Numbered from the stretch's first letter, positions 1 to 8,971 are shown. The stretch is 64,000 bases of DNA from Desmonostoc muscorum LEGE 12446 (GCF_015207005.2 NZ_JADEXS020000002.1:372001-436000); one strand, 5' to 3'. Translations and numbers: made by a program. The notes: generated by a model from the letters alone, not told the origin.

Positions 1-1
1 T

Positions 2-235
2 CGTCAGATTGCCGAAGAGGGTCAAAATAAGGATTGGCTTGCAGTAGAGCGTTCTGAGTCAGGAGAAGTAATACAAAAGCATTATCATGTGATTTTACAT
101 TATGAACGGATTGGGATAGCAGAGTCTAAATTTGAAGCTATGCAGGACACGTTAATGGGAAATACAGTAGTCGAAAATGCCAAAGTTACTTTGATTGAGA
201 TTGATGCAACATTACCAGTCCAGCCTTTAACTTGA
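2..235 (+). CDS. 3' end of an unrecognised gene (partial)
   Basis: An open frame enters from the left edge and ends at TGA 233-235, giving a 77-residue C-terminus (RQIAEEGQNKDW to ATLPVQPLT). The residue mix is ordinary for a soluble protein. No motif is recognised, and it converges with the minus-strand PEP-CTERM gene 40 bp away. The start and most of the gene lie outside the window, so no function is assigned. Confidence 0.55.
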   Translation, partial: RQIAEEGQNKDWLAVERSESGEVIQKHYHVILHYERIGIAESKFEAMQDTLMGNTVVENAKVTLIEIDATLPVQPLT

Positions 236-277
236 TGACATCAAGGCGATCGTTTAAATGTTGATTAACCAATAACT

Positions 278-919
278 CTAAGTCGATGTTCTATGTCGGC
301 GTAGCAGAAAACCTACTCCAATCAAGCCGATGCTAAATATCGCCGTGGTATTTCTCGGTTCTAGAACTGTTTGAAACGTTTGAAAAGAACCTGAGATTAG
401 AGGTAGACCTCTTACAGGAGCATTTGGATCTGGGTTGAGTGTAAGATTTTCGGACAACAGAAGTGTGCCAATCGCGCCGTCGAATTTACCCGATCCACCA
501 GTAATACTTATAGTATTAGAAACCGTGCCCACAAAATTTTGAAAGTCAAGGGTAGCAGTACCTCTGGTGGTTCCGAATAGCTTATCTTCTCCTTGACCAA
601 AAATTGTAATGTTACCAAGTGGTAAGTCGTCTAACCCAAACGTTGCTGGATCTGGCTCAATTGTAATCACACCTGTATTATTGTCGAGATTGCCATAGCT
701 GATATTTACAAGTCTAGTTAGACCGTATGGCGCATTAGCACTTTCACCTATATTGGTTATTTTTAAAATGTTTCCTGCGATCGGTTCAAGAGTAGTTTCT
801 GAATTGTAGATAGCTGAAAATGGATATTGTATCTGCGCCATCACTTTTTTTGTACCTAGTCCAAAACTCAAAAGCGCGGCAGCTACCGGAGTGAACCATA
901 CAGCCCGTAATCTAAGCAT
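278..919 (-). CDS. secreted PEP-CTERM-type protein
   Basis: 213 residues. The N-terminus is a signal peptide with a hydrophobic stretch (TPVAAALLSFGLG) and a likely cleavage at VMAQ. The body is beta-rich with GTA/GTVS repeats. The C-terminus reads VLEPRNTTAIFSIGLIGVG followed by FLLRRHR: a PEP-CTERM-like tail in which the motif is degenerate (LEP-R), then a membrane helix, then a basic cluster. Such proteins are exported and processed by exosortase (family knowledge). The function of the body is unknown. It is the only gene on its strand here; 920-1232 upstream is AT-rich and holds no gene, only room for its promoter. Confidence 0.75.
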   Translation of the reverse strand: MLRLRAVWFTPVAAALLSFGLGTKKVMAQIQYPFSAIYNSETTLEPIAGNILKITNIGESANAPYGLTRLVNISYGNLDNNTGVITIEPDPATFGLDDLPLGNITIFGQGEDKLFGTTRGTATLDFQNFVGTVSNTISITGGSGKFDGAIGTLLLSENLTLNPDPNAPVRGLPLISGSFQTFQTVLEPRNTTAIFSIGLIGVGFLLRRHRTST

Positions 920-1232
920 AATTAATTTGATTTTGATATTAGGTAGTGTTTACTTTCACTAAAGACAAACTACCGTAAATTTCTCAAAAAATAAACTGTC
1001 TAATTCTAATTAACTATTACTTAAAGGATGTTATCAAAGTTGCAAAAGGTATAATTTTGTACTTGAGTATGCCCAAAATGCTACTTAACTACACTATTAG
1101 TCTGCTCCGCCAAAATTGATTACTGGGTTCGGACTGGGGAAGAAGGTAAAATATAGCGTAATATTTCTCCTCTGATGGGTAGGTAATGTTAAGTATTTGC
1201 CTACAATTTATTCACTGGTGGCTACTCATCAG

Positions 1233-1448
1233 CTAATCATACGAAAACAGTTGAACATTGTTACAATCTCTACATTTACGCGCCCGCAGCTTTTCGCCTC
1301 CTCCCCATCCAGCCTCATCCGCACGGAAATACACCCACTGGCTTACTGATTCTCCAACGGTACGACCCCAAACAAAATTTTGTGAGCCGCAGATCGGACA
1401 TGGCGTTTCTTGTGGGCTAAGGTTTTTGTGATTCGGTTGGTTGTTCAT
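1233..1448 (-). CDS. small zinc-ribbon protein
   Basis: 71 residues from ATG 1448, which has GGGGG 5 nt upstream; a longer TTG start at 1493 has no such site. Two CxxC pairs (CPICGS near residue 18, CRDCN near 62) form a probable zinc ribbon. Between them is a tryptophan/glycine-rich segment (WVYFRADEAGWGGG). Cyanobacterial plasmids often carry small proteins of this kind; the role is unknown. A broken second zinc-knuckle gene lies directly upstream on the same strand. Confidence 0.6.
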   Translation of the reverse strand: MNNQPNHKNLSPQETPCPICGSQNFVWGRTVGESVSQWVYFRADEAGWGGGEKLRARKCRDCNNVQLFSYD

Positions 1449-1483
1449 AAGCTTCCCCCGATAAATTCTGAGTGCAACAGCTA

Positions 1484-1648
1484 TTAGTCCCAATGCACCC
1501 GTGCTGACCAGTCCCGGTCAAATTCAGCACTACACCGGGGGCATCTACCTGTAAACATCGGATGCCAGTCAATCAGTTCTAGCTGCTGTTCTGGTGTCCA
1601 TCTCGCCTGTGGCTAAAAACTAGCTTCAATCCCACTCCAGTTGGGCAT
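1484..1648 (-). pseudogene. small CxxC protein with in-frame TAG
   Basis: AGGAGG precedes ATG 1648, which starts MPNWSGIEASF; then TAG at 1613-1615, and the same frame continues PQARWTPEQQLELIDWHP through a CPRC knuckle to SARVHWD and a TAA at 1484. The part after the stop is strongly protein-like (WTPEQ, DWHPMFTG, CPRC), so I read it as one 54-codon gene with a single nonsense change. The strong ribosome-binding site is retained. Readthrough cannot be excluded. It lies 35 bp from the zinc-ribbon gene and was probably co-transcribed with it. Confidence 0.5.
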
Positions 1649-1808
1649 CAAAATCCTCCTAGCAACTGCTGAATAAAAAATAATTTTGCGTTGAAGCATC
1701 GATTGAAAGAGTTAGTGGTATATTAGTACAAAAGAACTATCAACCAGGTTCAACAGCTTCAAACTGCAATAGTTATTAATATTTTGTACTTCCAAATTGA
1801 GGAATGCT

Positions 1809-2510
1809 ATGGCAGATTCTAATTCCCTATTTTCTTTGTATGAAGAATTAGTACAAGATCATTCCAGCCAATTCGATCCACAAATTGCTTCTTTGCAAGA
1901 GTTGGTCATTACACGAATGCAAGCAATTCGTGACGCAGAACAGAGCTTAGTAGAAGCACAAGCAATAGAACTCAAACGAATTACTGATGCTTTGGCACAT
2001 GATGTTCGTTGCTTGTTGTCAACACCAAGACTAAGAACATTTGCGCAAGAGTTAAAACAGACTAAAAGTAATAATTGGTACACGCGCCAATCTGAATTTA
2101 GTATTGCAGAAGATCCAACTACTTGGTTATTGGCGATGCTCAAACTACCGATAGGTTTGAGCAACTACCAAACTCACGAAGACCTGAATGGTTATGATGA
2201 CGAACGTAACTTTATCGGGTATAGCTATACTCTGTCTCTAAAATTAGGTTCAGTTGAGCATTCGATCAATGAAATACCATTAAAACGCATATATAACGTC
2301 AACGAGTGTAGTGAAACTTCTATAAAAGGGCAAATTGAGGACTACATTTATGGTGACGTAAAATATTTACTTAGAGATATGGAATATCCAGAGTCACAAA
2401 AACAGCAATTAGCGGCTGAAATCAGCACATTAGTGGGTTACTCCCTCAAAATATTCGCACTTAAACCTAGAAGAGCTATTTTTAATTATTCAACCATAGA
2501 GGAAGACTGA
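1809..2510 (+). CDS. unknown protein, first gene of a three-gene cluster
   Basis: 233 residues from ATG 1809, which has GAGG 8 nt upstream. The first 85 residues are helical and probably coiled (LQELVITRMQAIRDAEQSL). The rest is mixed, with a tyrosine/aspartate-rich centre (NGYDDERNFIGYSY). No family recognised and no membrane segment. Its TGA shares one base with the ATG of the next gene (TGATG at 2508-2512), so translation is probably coupled to the TIM-barrel protein and the two are likely to work together. Confidence 0.65.
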   Translation: MADSNSLFSLYEELVQDHSSQFDPQIASLQELVITRMQAIRDAEQSLVEAQAIELKRITDALAHDVRCLLSTPRLRTFAQELKQTKSNNWYTRQSEFSIAEDPTTWLLAMLKLPIGLSNYQTHEDLNGYDDERNFIGYSYTLSLKLGSVEHSINEIPLKRIYNVNECSETSIKGQIEDYIYGDVKYLLRDMEYPESQKQQLAAEISTLVGYSLKIFALKPRRAIFNYSTIEED

Positions 2511-3307
2511 TGCAATTGTATTTGAGCTTGTCAGCCTATGGTGGAGTTTCAACCCGTGAAGCATTAACAATATTTTGGAATGCAGGAATCCGGTATGTTG
2601 AGCTAGCAATTGGGCCTCGACCTGATACTGATTCAGCGCAAGCAGTAGAGGATTTTAGACAACAGGGAATGCTCTATCGAGCGCATCATGCTTTTGTTTG
2701 CAGCGCACGCCACTATCCTTTCAATCTAGCTCAACCTCAAGATTGGAAATATTTTGAACGATTGGCAGATTATCTAGCTAGTATAGGTGTTACCGCTTAT
2801 TCAGTACATGGAGGAAACTTTTGTAAAACCACTGAACGCGTTTTAGCATACACAACATTTGTAGAAAATATTCATCGTCTTCATCGGGTTTGTCTAACGC
2901 GAGGTATTGTTTTGGGTGTAGAAACAATGTATCCTACACTCACAAATAGCACTGTTGAGAACCTTTTGGATAATGCTTCAGAACTTGCTCAATTTTGCCA
3001 AGATGTTCCCCAGGTCAAGATAGTTGTGGACTTGGCCCATCTCAACATTTGGCGTGACAAAACCGAAATACTGTTGAATGAATGGTTGGGACTTCCACCA
3101 GAGAAACTTTTAGAAATTCACATTTCAGACAATGATGGACGGCAAGATATACATTCGCGGATTACGGCCAATACTTGGTGGTTATCTCAGATTACTAATT
3201 TTCCAAAGGGAATTCCCTTGGTGTTAGAGAGCCGATTAAATCGATTGCCTGTTTCAGTAGTGCAGCAAGAGTACGACCGGATCGCTGCTTTAATAGTAAG
3301 CTTTTAA
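2510..3307 (+). CDS. TIM-barrel protein, xylose isomerase/AP-endonuclease-2-like
   Basis: 265 residues. Sequence marks of the sugar phosphate isomerase/epimerase-like barrel are visible in order: YVELAIG (strand 2), YSVHGGNF, LGVETMYP, KIVVDLAHLNIW, LEIHISDNDG and LVLESR. The Glu, Asp, His and Glu in these strands fit the divalent-metal ligands of the family. Substrate unknown; relatives range from sugar epimerases to DUF692-type peptide-modifying enzymes. It overlaps the upstream gene by one base and precedes a HEAT-repeat gene by 123 bp. Confidence 0.7.
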   Translation: MQLYLSLSAYGGVSTREALTIFWNAGIRYVELAIGPRPDTDSAQAVEDFRQQGMLYRAHHAFVCSARHYPFNLAQPQDWKYFERLADYLASIGVTAYSVHGGNFCKTTERVLAYTTFVENIHRLHRVCLTRGIVLGVETMYPTLTNSTVENLLDNASELAQFCQDVPQVKIVVDLAHLNIWRDKTEILLNEWLGLPPEKLLEIHISDNDGRQDIHSRITANTWWLSQITNFPKGIPLVLESRLNRLPVSVVQQEYDRIAALIVSF

Positions 3308-3430
3308 TGTCAAATGAGACTAAGCACTAATAGATTCAGGTAACAAACCAGACATATTTAATAGTTGTTGCATTTTACTACTGGTAAGTGCTTTAAGTCC
3401 AAAACAGAGCGCCTGGTTGTGGGATGATAT

Positions 3431-4369
3431 ATGCCAAGATCACGAAAACTAGAAGAAACTTTATCTATTCTTGCCCAAATTCGAGAGCATCCCACAAGTG
3501 AGTCAGGGATCATAATTTTACGCCAAGGTCTTAAGAGTAAATATTCTATAGCTGTTGCCCAAGCAGCCAAGATAGTAGGCAAATCTACTATTACTGAGTT
3601 GGTTGGCGATCTTGTAGAAGCTTTTGCTCGAATGATGGTCAAACCCGCACAAGTAGACCAAAATTGTCTTGCCAAGAAAGAGATAGCACAAACACTGTAT
3701 CACTTAGAATACAGCGATGAAAACCTTTTTCTGCAAGGGATTCGACATATTCAGATGGAGCCAGTATGGGGAGGAGTTGAAGATACTGCTGCCCATCTTC
3801 GGGGTATATGTGCTTTAGGTCTGGTGAGAATGAACTACTCAGACGTAATGAACGAATTAGCTGATCTACTAGCTGACCCCAAACCAGAAGCAAGAACTGC
3901 TGCTGCAAAGGCGATCGCCTACACAGGAAATCCTCAAGGTGTACCTTTGCTTCGTTTGAAAACTCGCATAGGCGATCAAGCACCACAGGTGATTTCGGAG
4001 TGCTTCAGTGCTTTGTTACAACTAGCTCCAACTGATTCACTTACAATGGTTGCTGGTTTTCTTTTTGACCCAAAGGAGCAAATTTGTGAGTTAGCAGCAT
4101 TGACGTTGGGTGAATCACGATTAGAGAAAGCATTTGATCTTCTCAGAAATTGCTGGGGGCAAACAAGAAACGTAGAACTTCGTCGCACATTGTTACTAGC
4201 AATAGGCATGTTGCGACAAGATAAAGCAATAGATTTTCTGATCTCACTAGTGGCTCAAGGAAAAGATATTGATGCAAAAGATGCGATTGCAGCGTTGGCT
4301 ATTTATCGAGAAGACCGTGAACTGTGGCAGCGAGTTGATCGAGCTAGTGAACAAAGAGCTAATCAATAG
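3431..4369 (+). CDS. HEAT-repeat protein
   Basis: 312 residues built of repeated helical pairs, for example MNELADLLADPKPEARTAAA followed by GNPQGVPLLRL, then ISECFSALLQLAP and ELAALTLGESR. These are PBS-lyase-type HEAT repeats from about residue 100 to 290. Such proteins are scaffolds or, in cyanobacteria, bilin lyase relatives; no phycobilisome gene is near. Its position after the TIM-barrel gene suggests a partner role in the same cluster (inference). Confidence 0.7.
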   Translation: MPRSRKLEETLSILAQIREHPTSESGIIILRQGLKSKYSIAVAQAAKIVGKSTITELVGDLVEAFARMMVKPAQVDQNCLAKKEIAQTLYHLEYSDENLFLQGIRHIQMEPVWGGVEDTAAHLRGICALGLVRMNYSDVMNELADLLADPKPEARTAAAKAIAYTGNPQGVPLLRLKTRIGDQAPQVISECFSALLQLAPTDSLTMVAGFLFDPKEQICELAALTLGESRLEKAFDLLRNCWGQTRNVELRRTLLLAIGMLRQDKAIDFLISLVAQGKDIDAKDAIAALAIYREDRELWQRVDRASEQRANQ

Positions 4370-4505
4370 GGAGTTCAAAATTAGTTCACTTTGTCGTGAA
4401 TAAATGAATTGAGCTAAACGATCGCATTGCTTCTGGGCGGGCGATCGCTTTCACCTTTGCTTGGTGTAGCCTTATGGTTGACACCAGTATATTAATAATA
4501 TTATC

Positions 4506-4838
4506 ATGTCAACTGGCGAGCGCAGTGAAAATAAAATTAAAGTAAAAATGAATATCACAGTAGATGTAACGCCCATCGCTGCGTTTAGGTGGAATGAAGA
4601 AAATGCCCAAAAACTCAGGGAGCTTAGAGAGAAAGCTGGATACAGTAGACAAAAGCTATCTGATGCTGTGGGAGTTTCTGTGGCTTATATTCAGCAGCTA
4701 GAGACTCCTCACGTCTTTATTAACAAACCAAAAAAACCAACTCAGATGACTGTTAGTACAGAAATTCTAGAGAAACTTTGTGCTGCTTTAGATGGGGATA
4801 TCACTTCACTTATTTGGAACATAGATTACAACAGCTAA
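4506..4838 (+). CDS. XRE-family DNA-binding regulator
   Basis: 110 residues. A Cro/C1-type helix-turn-helix covers about residues 36-60 (LRELREKAGYSRQKLSDAVGV, then SVAYIQQLE), followed by an ALDGDITSL C-terminus typical of short XRE proteins. An insertion (HVFINKPKKPTQM) sits between recognition helix and C-terminus. ATG 4506 has no clear ribosome-binding site; ATG 4548 is an alternative. It probably regulates itself or the small gene downstream. Confidence 0.7.
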   Translation: MSTGERSENKIKVKMNITVDVTPIAAFRWNEENAQKLRELREKAGYSRQKLSDAVGVSVAYIQQLETPHVFINKPKKPTQMTVSTEILEKLCAALDGDITSLIWNIDYNS

Positions 4839-4930
4839 GAGAATTATATACTACGCTCACCAGTTAAAACTGCTTGACAATCACTGGTGGGCGTAGTAAG
4901 ATAATAATCATAAGAGAGGAGACGAGCGCG

Positions 4931-5104
4931 ATGCCTCTTTTGAAAAATAAAGAAGCGCTTAAAATTCAACCCTTACAAATCGAGTTAACGATACGAAACC
5001 ACAATAACCAGCCGCCGGGACTAGCAGCCGGAAGCCTTAAACTTGTAATGGTCAAGCCGCCGCGAGATGATTCCGATGACCTACCACGTCTAAAAACTGG
5101 TTGA
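4931..5104 (+). CDS. small unknown protein (57 aa)
   Basis: ATG 4931 follows GAGGAG 9 nt upstream, which favours it over an in-frame TTG at 4874. The product is short and basic at first (MPLLKNKEALKIQPLQIELT), then has PPGLAAGS and an acidic DDSDDL tail. No family recognised. A hairpin terminator follows 25 bp after the stop, supporting a transcribed gene. Confidence 0.5.
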   Translation: MPLLKNKEALKIQPLQIELTIRNHNNQPPGLAAGSLKLVMVKPPRDDSDDLPRLKTG

Positions 5105-5129
5105 AAAAAACTTCAATCTTTGCAGAATA

Positions 5130-5160
5130 AAGGCGATTGTGAACTCCTCAATCGCCTTTT
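5130..5160 (+). terminator. rho-independent terminator
   Basis: Perfect 10-bp stem AAGGCGATTG / CAATCGCCTT with a 9-nt loop, followed by a short T run. It ends the 57-residue gene just upstream. Confidence 0.7.
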
Positions 5161-5337
5161 CAATTGTTACTACGTGGCTGTACAGAGGACACGGTAACAT
5201 CCCAATATCTTCTCTACAGCTTTGTGCTGTCTGATGTTTTGACATCAGCTGATACGCTTTGCCTTGGAATTACTTTATGAGGCTTCGCCAATAAGAGAGT
5301 GAGCGTTGTGCAAGCACAACGTTGTTCATGTAAATCA

Positions 5338-5381
5338 AAAGGCGATCGCAACGGTCTGGACAACTTCTGCGATCGCCTTTA
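5338..5381 (+). terminator. HIP1-built hairpin, terminator-like
   Basis: AAAGGCGATCGCA and TGCGATCGCCTTT form a perfect 13-bp stem around a 17-nt loop; both arms contain GCGATCGC. It lies directly before the broken gene at 5405 and could end upstream transcription or attenuate that gene. A second small hairpin (CGTTGTG / CACAACG) is at 5303-5320. Confidence 0.5.
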
Positions 5382-5404
5382 TTCCTATTACGGAGATAAC
5401 TATT

Positions 5405-6041
5405 ATGCCACAAACAACAACAACTGTAACCTCTTGCGTTAAACCAGTTGAAGAATTGAGATCAGTAGAGATTTCGTTTGAAGATCACGAATTCTATGCA
5501 GGTCAAAAGCTCATAGCTAGCATTACCCACGACGATGACCTAACGCAACCTTGGATAGTGATGGTCAATGGTGAGGAGAGCCATCGCGCGAACACTTTTA
5601 GAGGAGAGCCATCGCGCGAACACTTTTAAAAGATGCTATAGCTACATCACATGGCATTACCAGCGCGGAACACTGCCCATACAAGAAGAAGAAACCCCAG
5701 TCGTTACAACGGGGAACGAAATCATGGTACAGATTGCTGATGAATGCGAAAAGTACGGGTTTGAAATCCTAAACGATGGTATCTACAACCAGGATCAAAA
5801 GCTTGGTGAAGTAGGCTGTACTAATAGCAGATGGTGGGTTATTCGAGCAAGTTCAGTGCATCAGCAAAAGGTTCCGTGTGATTCTGCCCTTGATGCGGTG
5901 TGGATATTGTCGATGGTAGAACTGACGCAACCATCTCGTTCAGAACTGCTGGATAAGCCGTTTGACGAACTCACGCCACAGGAATGGGAGCGGCTACGGG
6001 AATATCAGCCAGTGGTAGAACGGGAGTTGGTAGCGGCGTAG
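5405..6041 (+). pseudogene. plasmid-type protein, frameshifted by a 28-bp tandem duplication
   Basis: Starts at ATG 5405 after GGAG. It reads VEISFEDHEFYAGQ through VMVNGEESHRANTF, then a second copy of 28 bp shifts the frame; the rest continues in the next frame (KRCYSYITWHY ... EYGFEILNDGIYN ... VERELVAA) to 6041. Removing one 28-bp copy restores one frame that aligns along its length with the paralogue at 22014-22808 (VEISFDHHEYYADD, FEILDDGIYNNNG). Function unknown. No intact copy of this family remains in the window. Confidence 0.75.
5573..5628 (+). repeat. 28-bp perfect tandem duplication
   Basis: The unit from GAGGAGAGCCATCGCGCG to CACTTTTA occurs at 5573-5600 and again at 5601-5628 with no difference. 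Because 28 is not a multiple of three it breaks the surrounding gene. Identity of the copies suggests a recent event. Confidence 0.95.
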
Positions 6042-6142
6042 TTAAAGGGAAAAGGCGATTGCTGACAAGGCAGGGCGATCGCTTTTGTACCAAATTCTAT
6101 TCAGTTATAGCAGTATGATACAACACGATTATTCAAGGTAAC

Positions 6143-7060
6143 ATGATCCAACAACCTCATGATAAATTTGCCAAACAGTTTCTAGAAGAATTACTAGCTC
6201 CCTTTGGGGAAGTAAAAACTAACAGGGAAGTAACTGATGAAACAAGATTTGTTGATGTGTTATTTTCGTCAACACCAACATCCGCTACTAATGCAGAAAC
6301 TTTAGGATTATTGGGTAGAATAGCGGTATTAAATACCACTTTACTAGAACCATTTCGCAATCAACCAAGTAAAACAGAAGTACGTAACTGTCTACAAAAA
6401 TTATTTACTGTGATTGCAGACGCGCAACGTTTTGCCAACAGGGAAGACACAACAATAGCGGAGAACGAGCTAGCACAACTGTGGATTATTTCTCCCAGTG
6501 CTTCCAAAGCTCTGCTCAAGGCTTTTGAAGCTAAACTAGACTTAGACAATTGGATGAGCGGGGTGTACTTTCTGCCTGAAGGAGTAAGAGCAGCAATAGT
6601 AGCGATTAACAAGCTACCGCGAACTCCAGACACGCTGTGGTTTAGGCTGTTGGGTCGGGGAAAAGTACAAATCCAAGCAGTAAGTGAACTGGTTGCCCTT
6701 CCACCAGAGAATCTTGTCCGCCGTAATGTTCTTGAAATGGTTTACAGGTGGCGTATCAGTGTAATGACACAAACAGATTTAACTGAAGATGACCAGGAGT
6801 TAATTATGAATTTAACAGAAGCTTATCAAGAAGCAAGAGCGCAAGCGGTACAAGAGGGAGTAGAGCAAGGAGTACAACTTGAACGTCGTCAAGTGGTAGA
6901 AAACTTGTTGAGATTCAGATTTGGTTCTGTGGATGAAGAACTCTCAAGAGTAGTTAATACTTTGTTGCAGTTAGCACCAGATGACTTTGCAAGATTTTTA
7001 CTGGAATTGTCTAGTTTATCCCGTGAAGAGTTGTTAGCAAGATTTAATTCACACGAATAA
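6143..7060 (+). CDS. Rpn/DUF4351-type putative nuclease (PD-(D/E)XK)
   Basis: 305 residues. The N-terminus (HDKFAKQFLEELLAPFGEV, then DETRFVDVLF) is that of the cyanobacterial Rpn-like, PD-(D/E)XK-derived family. The C-terminus (LLRFRFGSVDEELSRVV ... LLELSSLSREELLARF) resembles the DUF4351 tail. A helical stretch (EARAQAVQEGVEQGVQLE) links them. Relatives are multi-copy and described as recombination-promoting nucleases. The ATG has AAGGT 5 nt upstream. An AGCGCT-armed hairpin near 7083-7118 may be its terminator. Confidence 0.7.
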   Translation: MIQQPHDKFAKQFLEELLAPFGEVKTNREVTDETRFVDVLFSSTPTSATNAETLGLLGRIAVLNTTLLEPFRNQPSKTEVRNCLQKLFTVIADAQRFANREDTTIAENELAQLWIISPSASKALLKAFEAKLDLDNWMSGVYFLPEGVRAAIVAINKLPRTPDTLWFRLLGRGKVQIQAVSELVALPPENLVRRNVLEMVYRWRISVMTQTDLTEDDQELIMNLTEAYQEARAQAVQEGVEQGVQLERRQVVENLLRFRFGSVDEELSRVVNTLLQLAPDDFARFLLELSSLSREELLARFNSHE

Positions 7061-7196
7061 CCTGTAACTACAAATAATTATTAGTTAAAAGCGCTTTTGT
7101 GAAATCAAGAGCGCTGTTTTATTGGCTTTACGCTTCATATATCACAATTAAACGGCTGCGCCAATGCAAAAGTGAAAATGCTTTTGGTACAAACAA

Positions 7197-7757
7197 ATGA
7201 ACCCTCAAGAAAATGCCGAATTACTTGCTGCTTTGATGCGTCAAGAGGAACTACTCAAGCAGTTAATCGCTTCAATCAATAAACCGAAACTGGGATTGCA
7301 CTCTGAAGCTGGCAGTAGCAAAATCTACTGCAATCGTCACAATGGTTCACTGTGGTATACCTTAAATAACAGTGAAGCAAATGCGATTACCCAAACTGCC
7401 TTAACTGGATATCTCAAAGAACTCAAATTTGAGAAGTGTGAGCGCAGAGGTAAAGAAGTTTACAAGTTGCTGATTACTATTCTTGCAGACAGACCTTATA
7501 TATTAGAAAGTGGGCATGATACTCACTTTGCTAAATCTGTATTAGCTGCGATCGCAACTTTGACCCCACAACAATAATTATATTCCCCCATCACACTACA
7601 ACCACAGGCGGGGACGACAGATGAAAATGTGTTGTTCTGTCGGGTATGGGTAGAGTCGGAATTAATCAAAGCATCTTATGGTGAAGAAACGGACTGGCGC
7701 GAAATCAGTAAACAGGCAATTGCTGTGGCAAAAGCTGCGAATGAGATTGCCTTTTAA
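7197..7757 (+). pseudogene. unknown plasmid-type protein with in-frame TAA
   Basis: 126 codons run to TAA 7575-7577 (ending LTPQQ). The same frame then continues LYSPITLQPQAGTTDEN, VLFCRVWVESELIK and further to TAA 7755. The continuation matches the layout of the paralogue at 20421-20855 (FAKSFLLAA ... PLIIVANAGDENTVFC), so this was one gene of about 186 codons. The stop follows CAA CAA, as if a third CAA became TAA. Product unknown; the conserved core is ALTGYLKELKF and THFAKSVLAA. Confidence 0.65.
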
Positions 7758-7853
7758 CTCGTTGTAAACAGGGTTTAGGCAACTGTAATTAGAAGTTGCT
7801 TAAGCCTTGTCTACAGCTAATAATGCTGTCTACCTATCGACCAATAACAAGAA

Positions 7854-7964
7854 ATGACAACTACAATCGTTCACCCTAATATCGAAAACTTACAGCAGTT
7901 TTCTGAGGAGTTCGACATTGAGAAATTATTGCAATCTAAAGGAATTCTGCCGTGGCTCTATTAA
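7854..7964 (+). CDS. small unknown protein (36 aa)
   Basis: ATG 7854 to TAA 7962-7964, MTTTIVHPNIENLQQF onward to GILPWLY. It overlaps the next gene by 13 bp, suggesting coupled translation. There is no clear ribosome-binding site. Family unknown. Confidence 0.4.
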   Translation: MTTTIVHPNIENLQQFSEEFDIEKLLQSKGILPWLY

Positions 7965-8191
7965 GCTCATCAAAAGTTTACCAAATAAACGGTACGCTTT
8001 CCCGATATTTGGGTGATGAAGGTACTATACAACATCCACAGTATTTATTTGTACCTCTGCCAAATCAAAGGAAAAAAGCCAGCTTCCGACTAAATCGAAA
8101 CAAACTCATGACTCGCTGTTATGAGGTCGAAGGTATGGTTTATGAAAAACCTGCGGTACAGGATAATTCACAGCAACTTCAACTATTTTGA
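7952..8191 (+). CDS. small unknown protein (79 aa)
   Basis: GTG start inside the previous small gene. Product MALLSSSKVYQINGTLSRYL ... FRLNRNKLMTRCYEVEGM ... NSQQLQLF. The short beta-rich pattern with an LNRNKL core could be an OB-like or SH3-like fold, but no family is recognised. It is part of a run of closely spaced small genes at 7.2-8.7 kb. Confidence 0.5.
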   Translation: MALLSSSKVYQINGTLSRYLGDEGTIQHPQYLFVPLPNQRKKASFRLNRNKLMTRCYEVEGMVYEKPAVQDNSQQLQLF

Positions 8192-8194
8192 GTT

Positions 8195-8323
8195 ATGTCG
8201 ATACATAAACCACCAGTCATTAAAAGACATATTCGGCTACAAAATAGCTCTGCAAAAGTAATCTACAGAGCTAGTACAGACATTCACAAGTTGAGAAATA
8301 CTCGCAAAGAAAGCTTCGCTTAA
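8195..8323 (+). CDS. small basic protein (42 aa)
   Basis: ATG 8195 to TAA 8323, starting 3 bp after the previous stop. Product MSIHKPPVIKRHIRLQNSSA ... HKLRNTRKESFA is strongly basic. No recognised family and only a weak ribosome-binding site. Confidence 0.4.
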   Translation: MSIHKPPVIKRHIRLQNSSAKVIYRASTDIHKLRNTRKESFA

Positions 8324-8358
8324 TCGAGAGTGAAAAATAATGATTGAGGTGAATAATC

Positions 8359-8719
8359 ATGGTACAAGCAATCGACAACACTATCGTTGCAAATTTCCTA
8401 ACTGATGCAGTAGTCGAACGCCACAATTTCTCACAGTTAAATAAAACCCGCATTCGCTTTCGTATTCAACTAAAGAAAAGTACAAAGTCTGCCGCACCTA
8501 AATGGGCAGACGTGCTAAAAGCTGAAGTTTCTGAAATTGAATCAGACCTTGTAAAAGTTACTAATTCCGAAGTCGGTCTGCGAGGTATTAAGGTCTTCAA
8601 AAAGCTAGATGAAGCTGCTGCTCAATTAAGGCAAGAGATTGCTTCGGTTCAAGAGTGGATGTCTGCTGATACTGGTGATTGGGTCTGCCCGATTGATTTG
8701 GCTCCACTCGTTTGGAATC
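8359..8719 (+). pseudogene. unknown gene cut by an IS1634 end
   Basis: Starts at ATG 8359 after GAGGTG and reads 120 codons (MVQAIDNTIVANFLTDAVVE ... MSADTGDWVCPIDLAPLVWN). It then runs into the IS sequence at 8720, which adds ten foreign residues before a stop. The helical part EVSEIESDLVKV to QLRQEIASVQEW is intact; the true C-terminus is lost. Function unknown. Confidence 0.6.
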
Positions 8720-8971
8720 ACTCCCGGTTCGCCCATTTTTTTATGAGTTAGGGAAAATAAGCAGTTAAAAGTATACCTAACGACATATTCCCGAAAGGAC
8801 AGAGTAGGTATATGTTCGGGTTTATGCATACAGAACCTATAATTACTCCCGGTTCGCCCATTTTTTTATGAGTTAGGGAAAATAAGCAGTTAAAAGTATA
8901 CCTAACGACATATTCCCGAAAGGACAGAGTAGGTATATGTTCGGGTTTATGCATACAGAACCTATAATTAC
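8720..8971. repeat. 125-bp tandem duplication at the IS1634 end
   Basis: 8720-8844 is repeated exactly at 8845-8969 (two more bases also match). The unit holds the element's end, a short leader, and the first codons of the transposase (FGFMHTEPIIT). The second copy leads into the transposase frame, the first does not. Confidence 0.9.
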
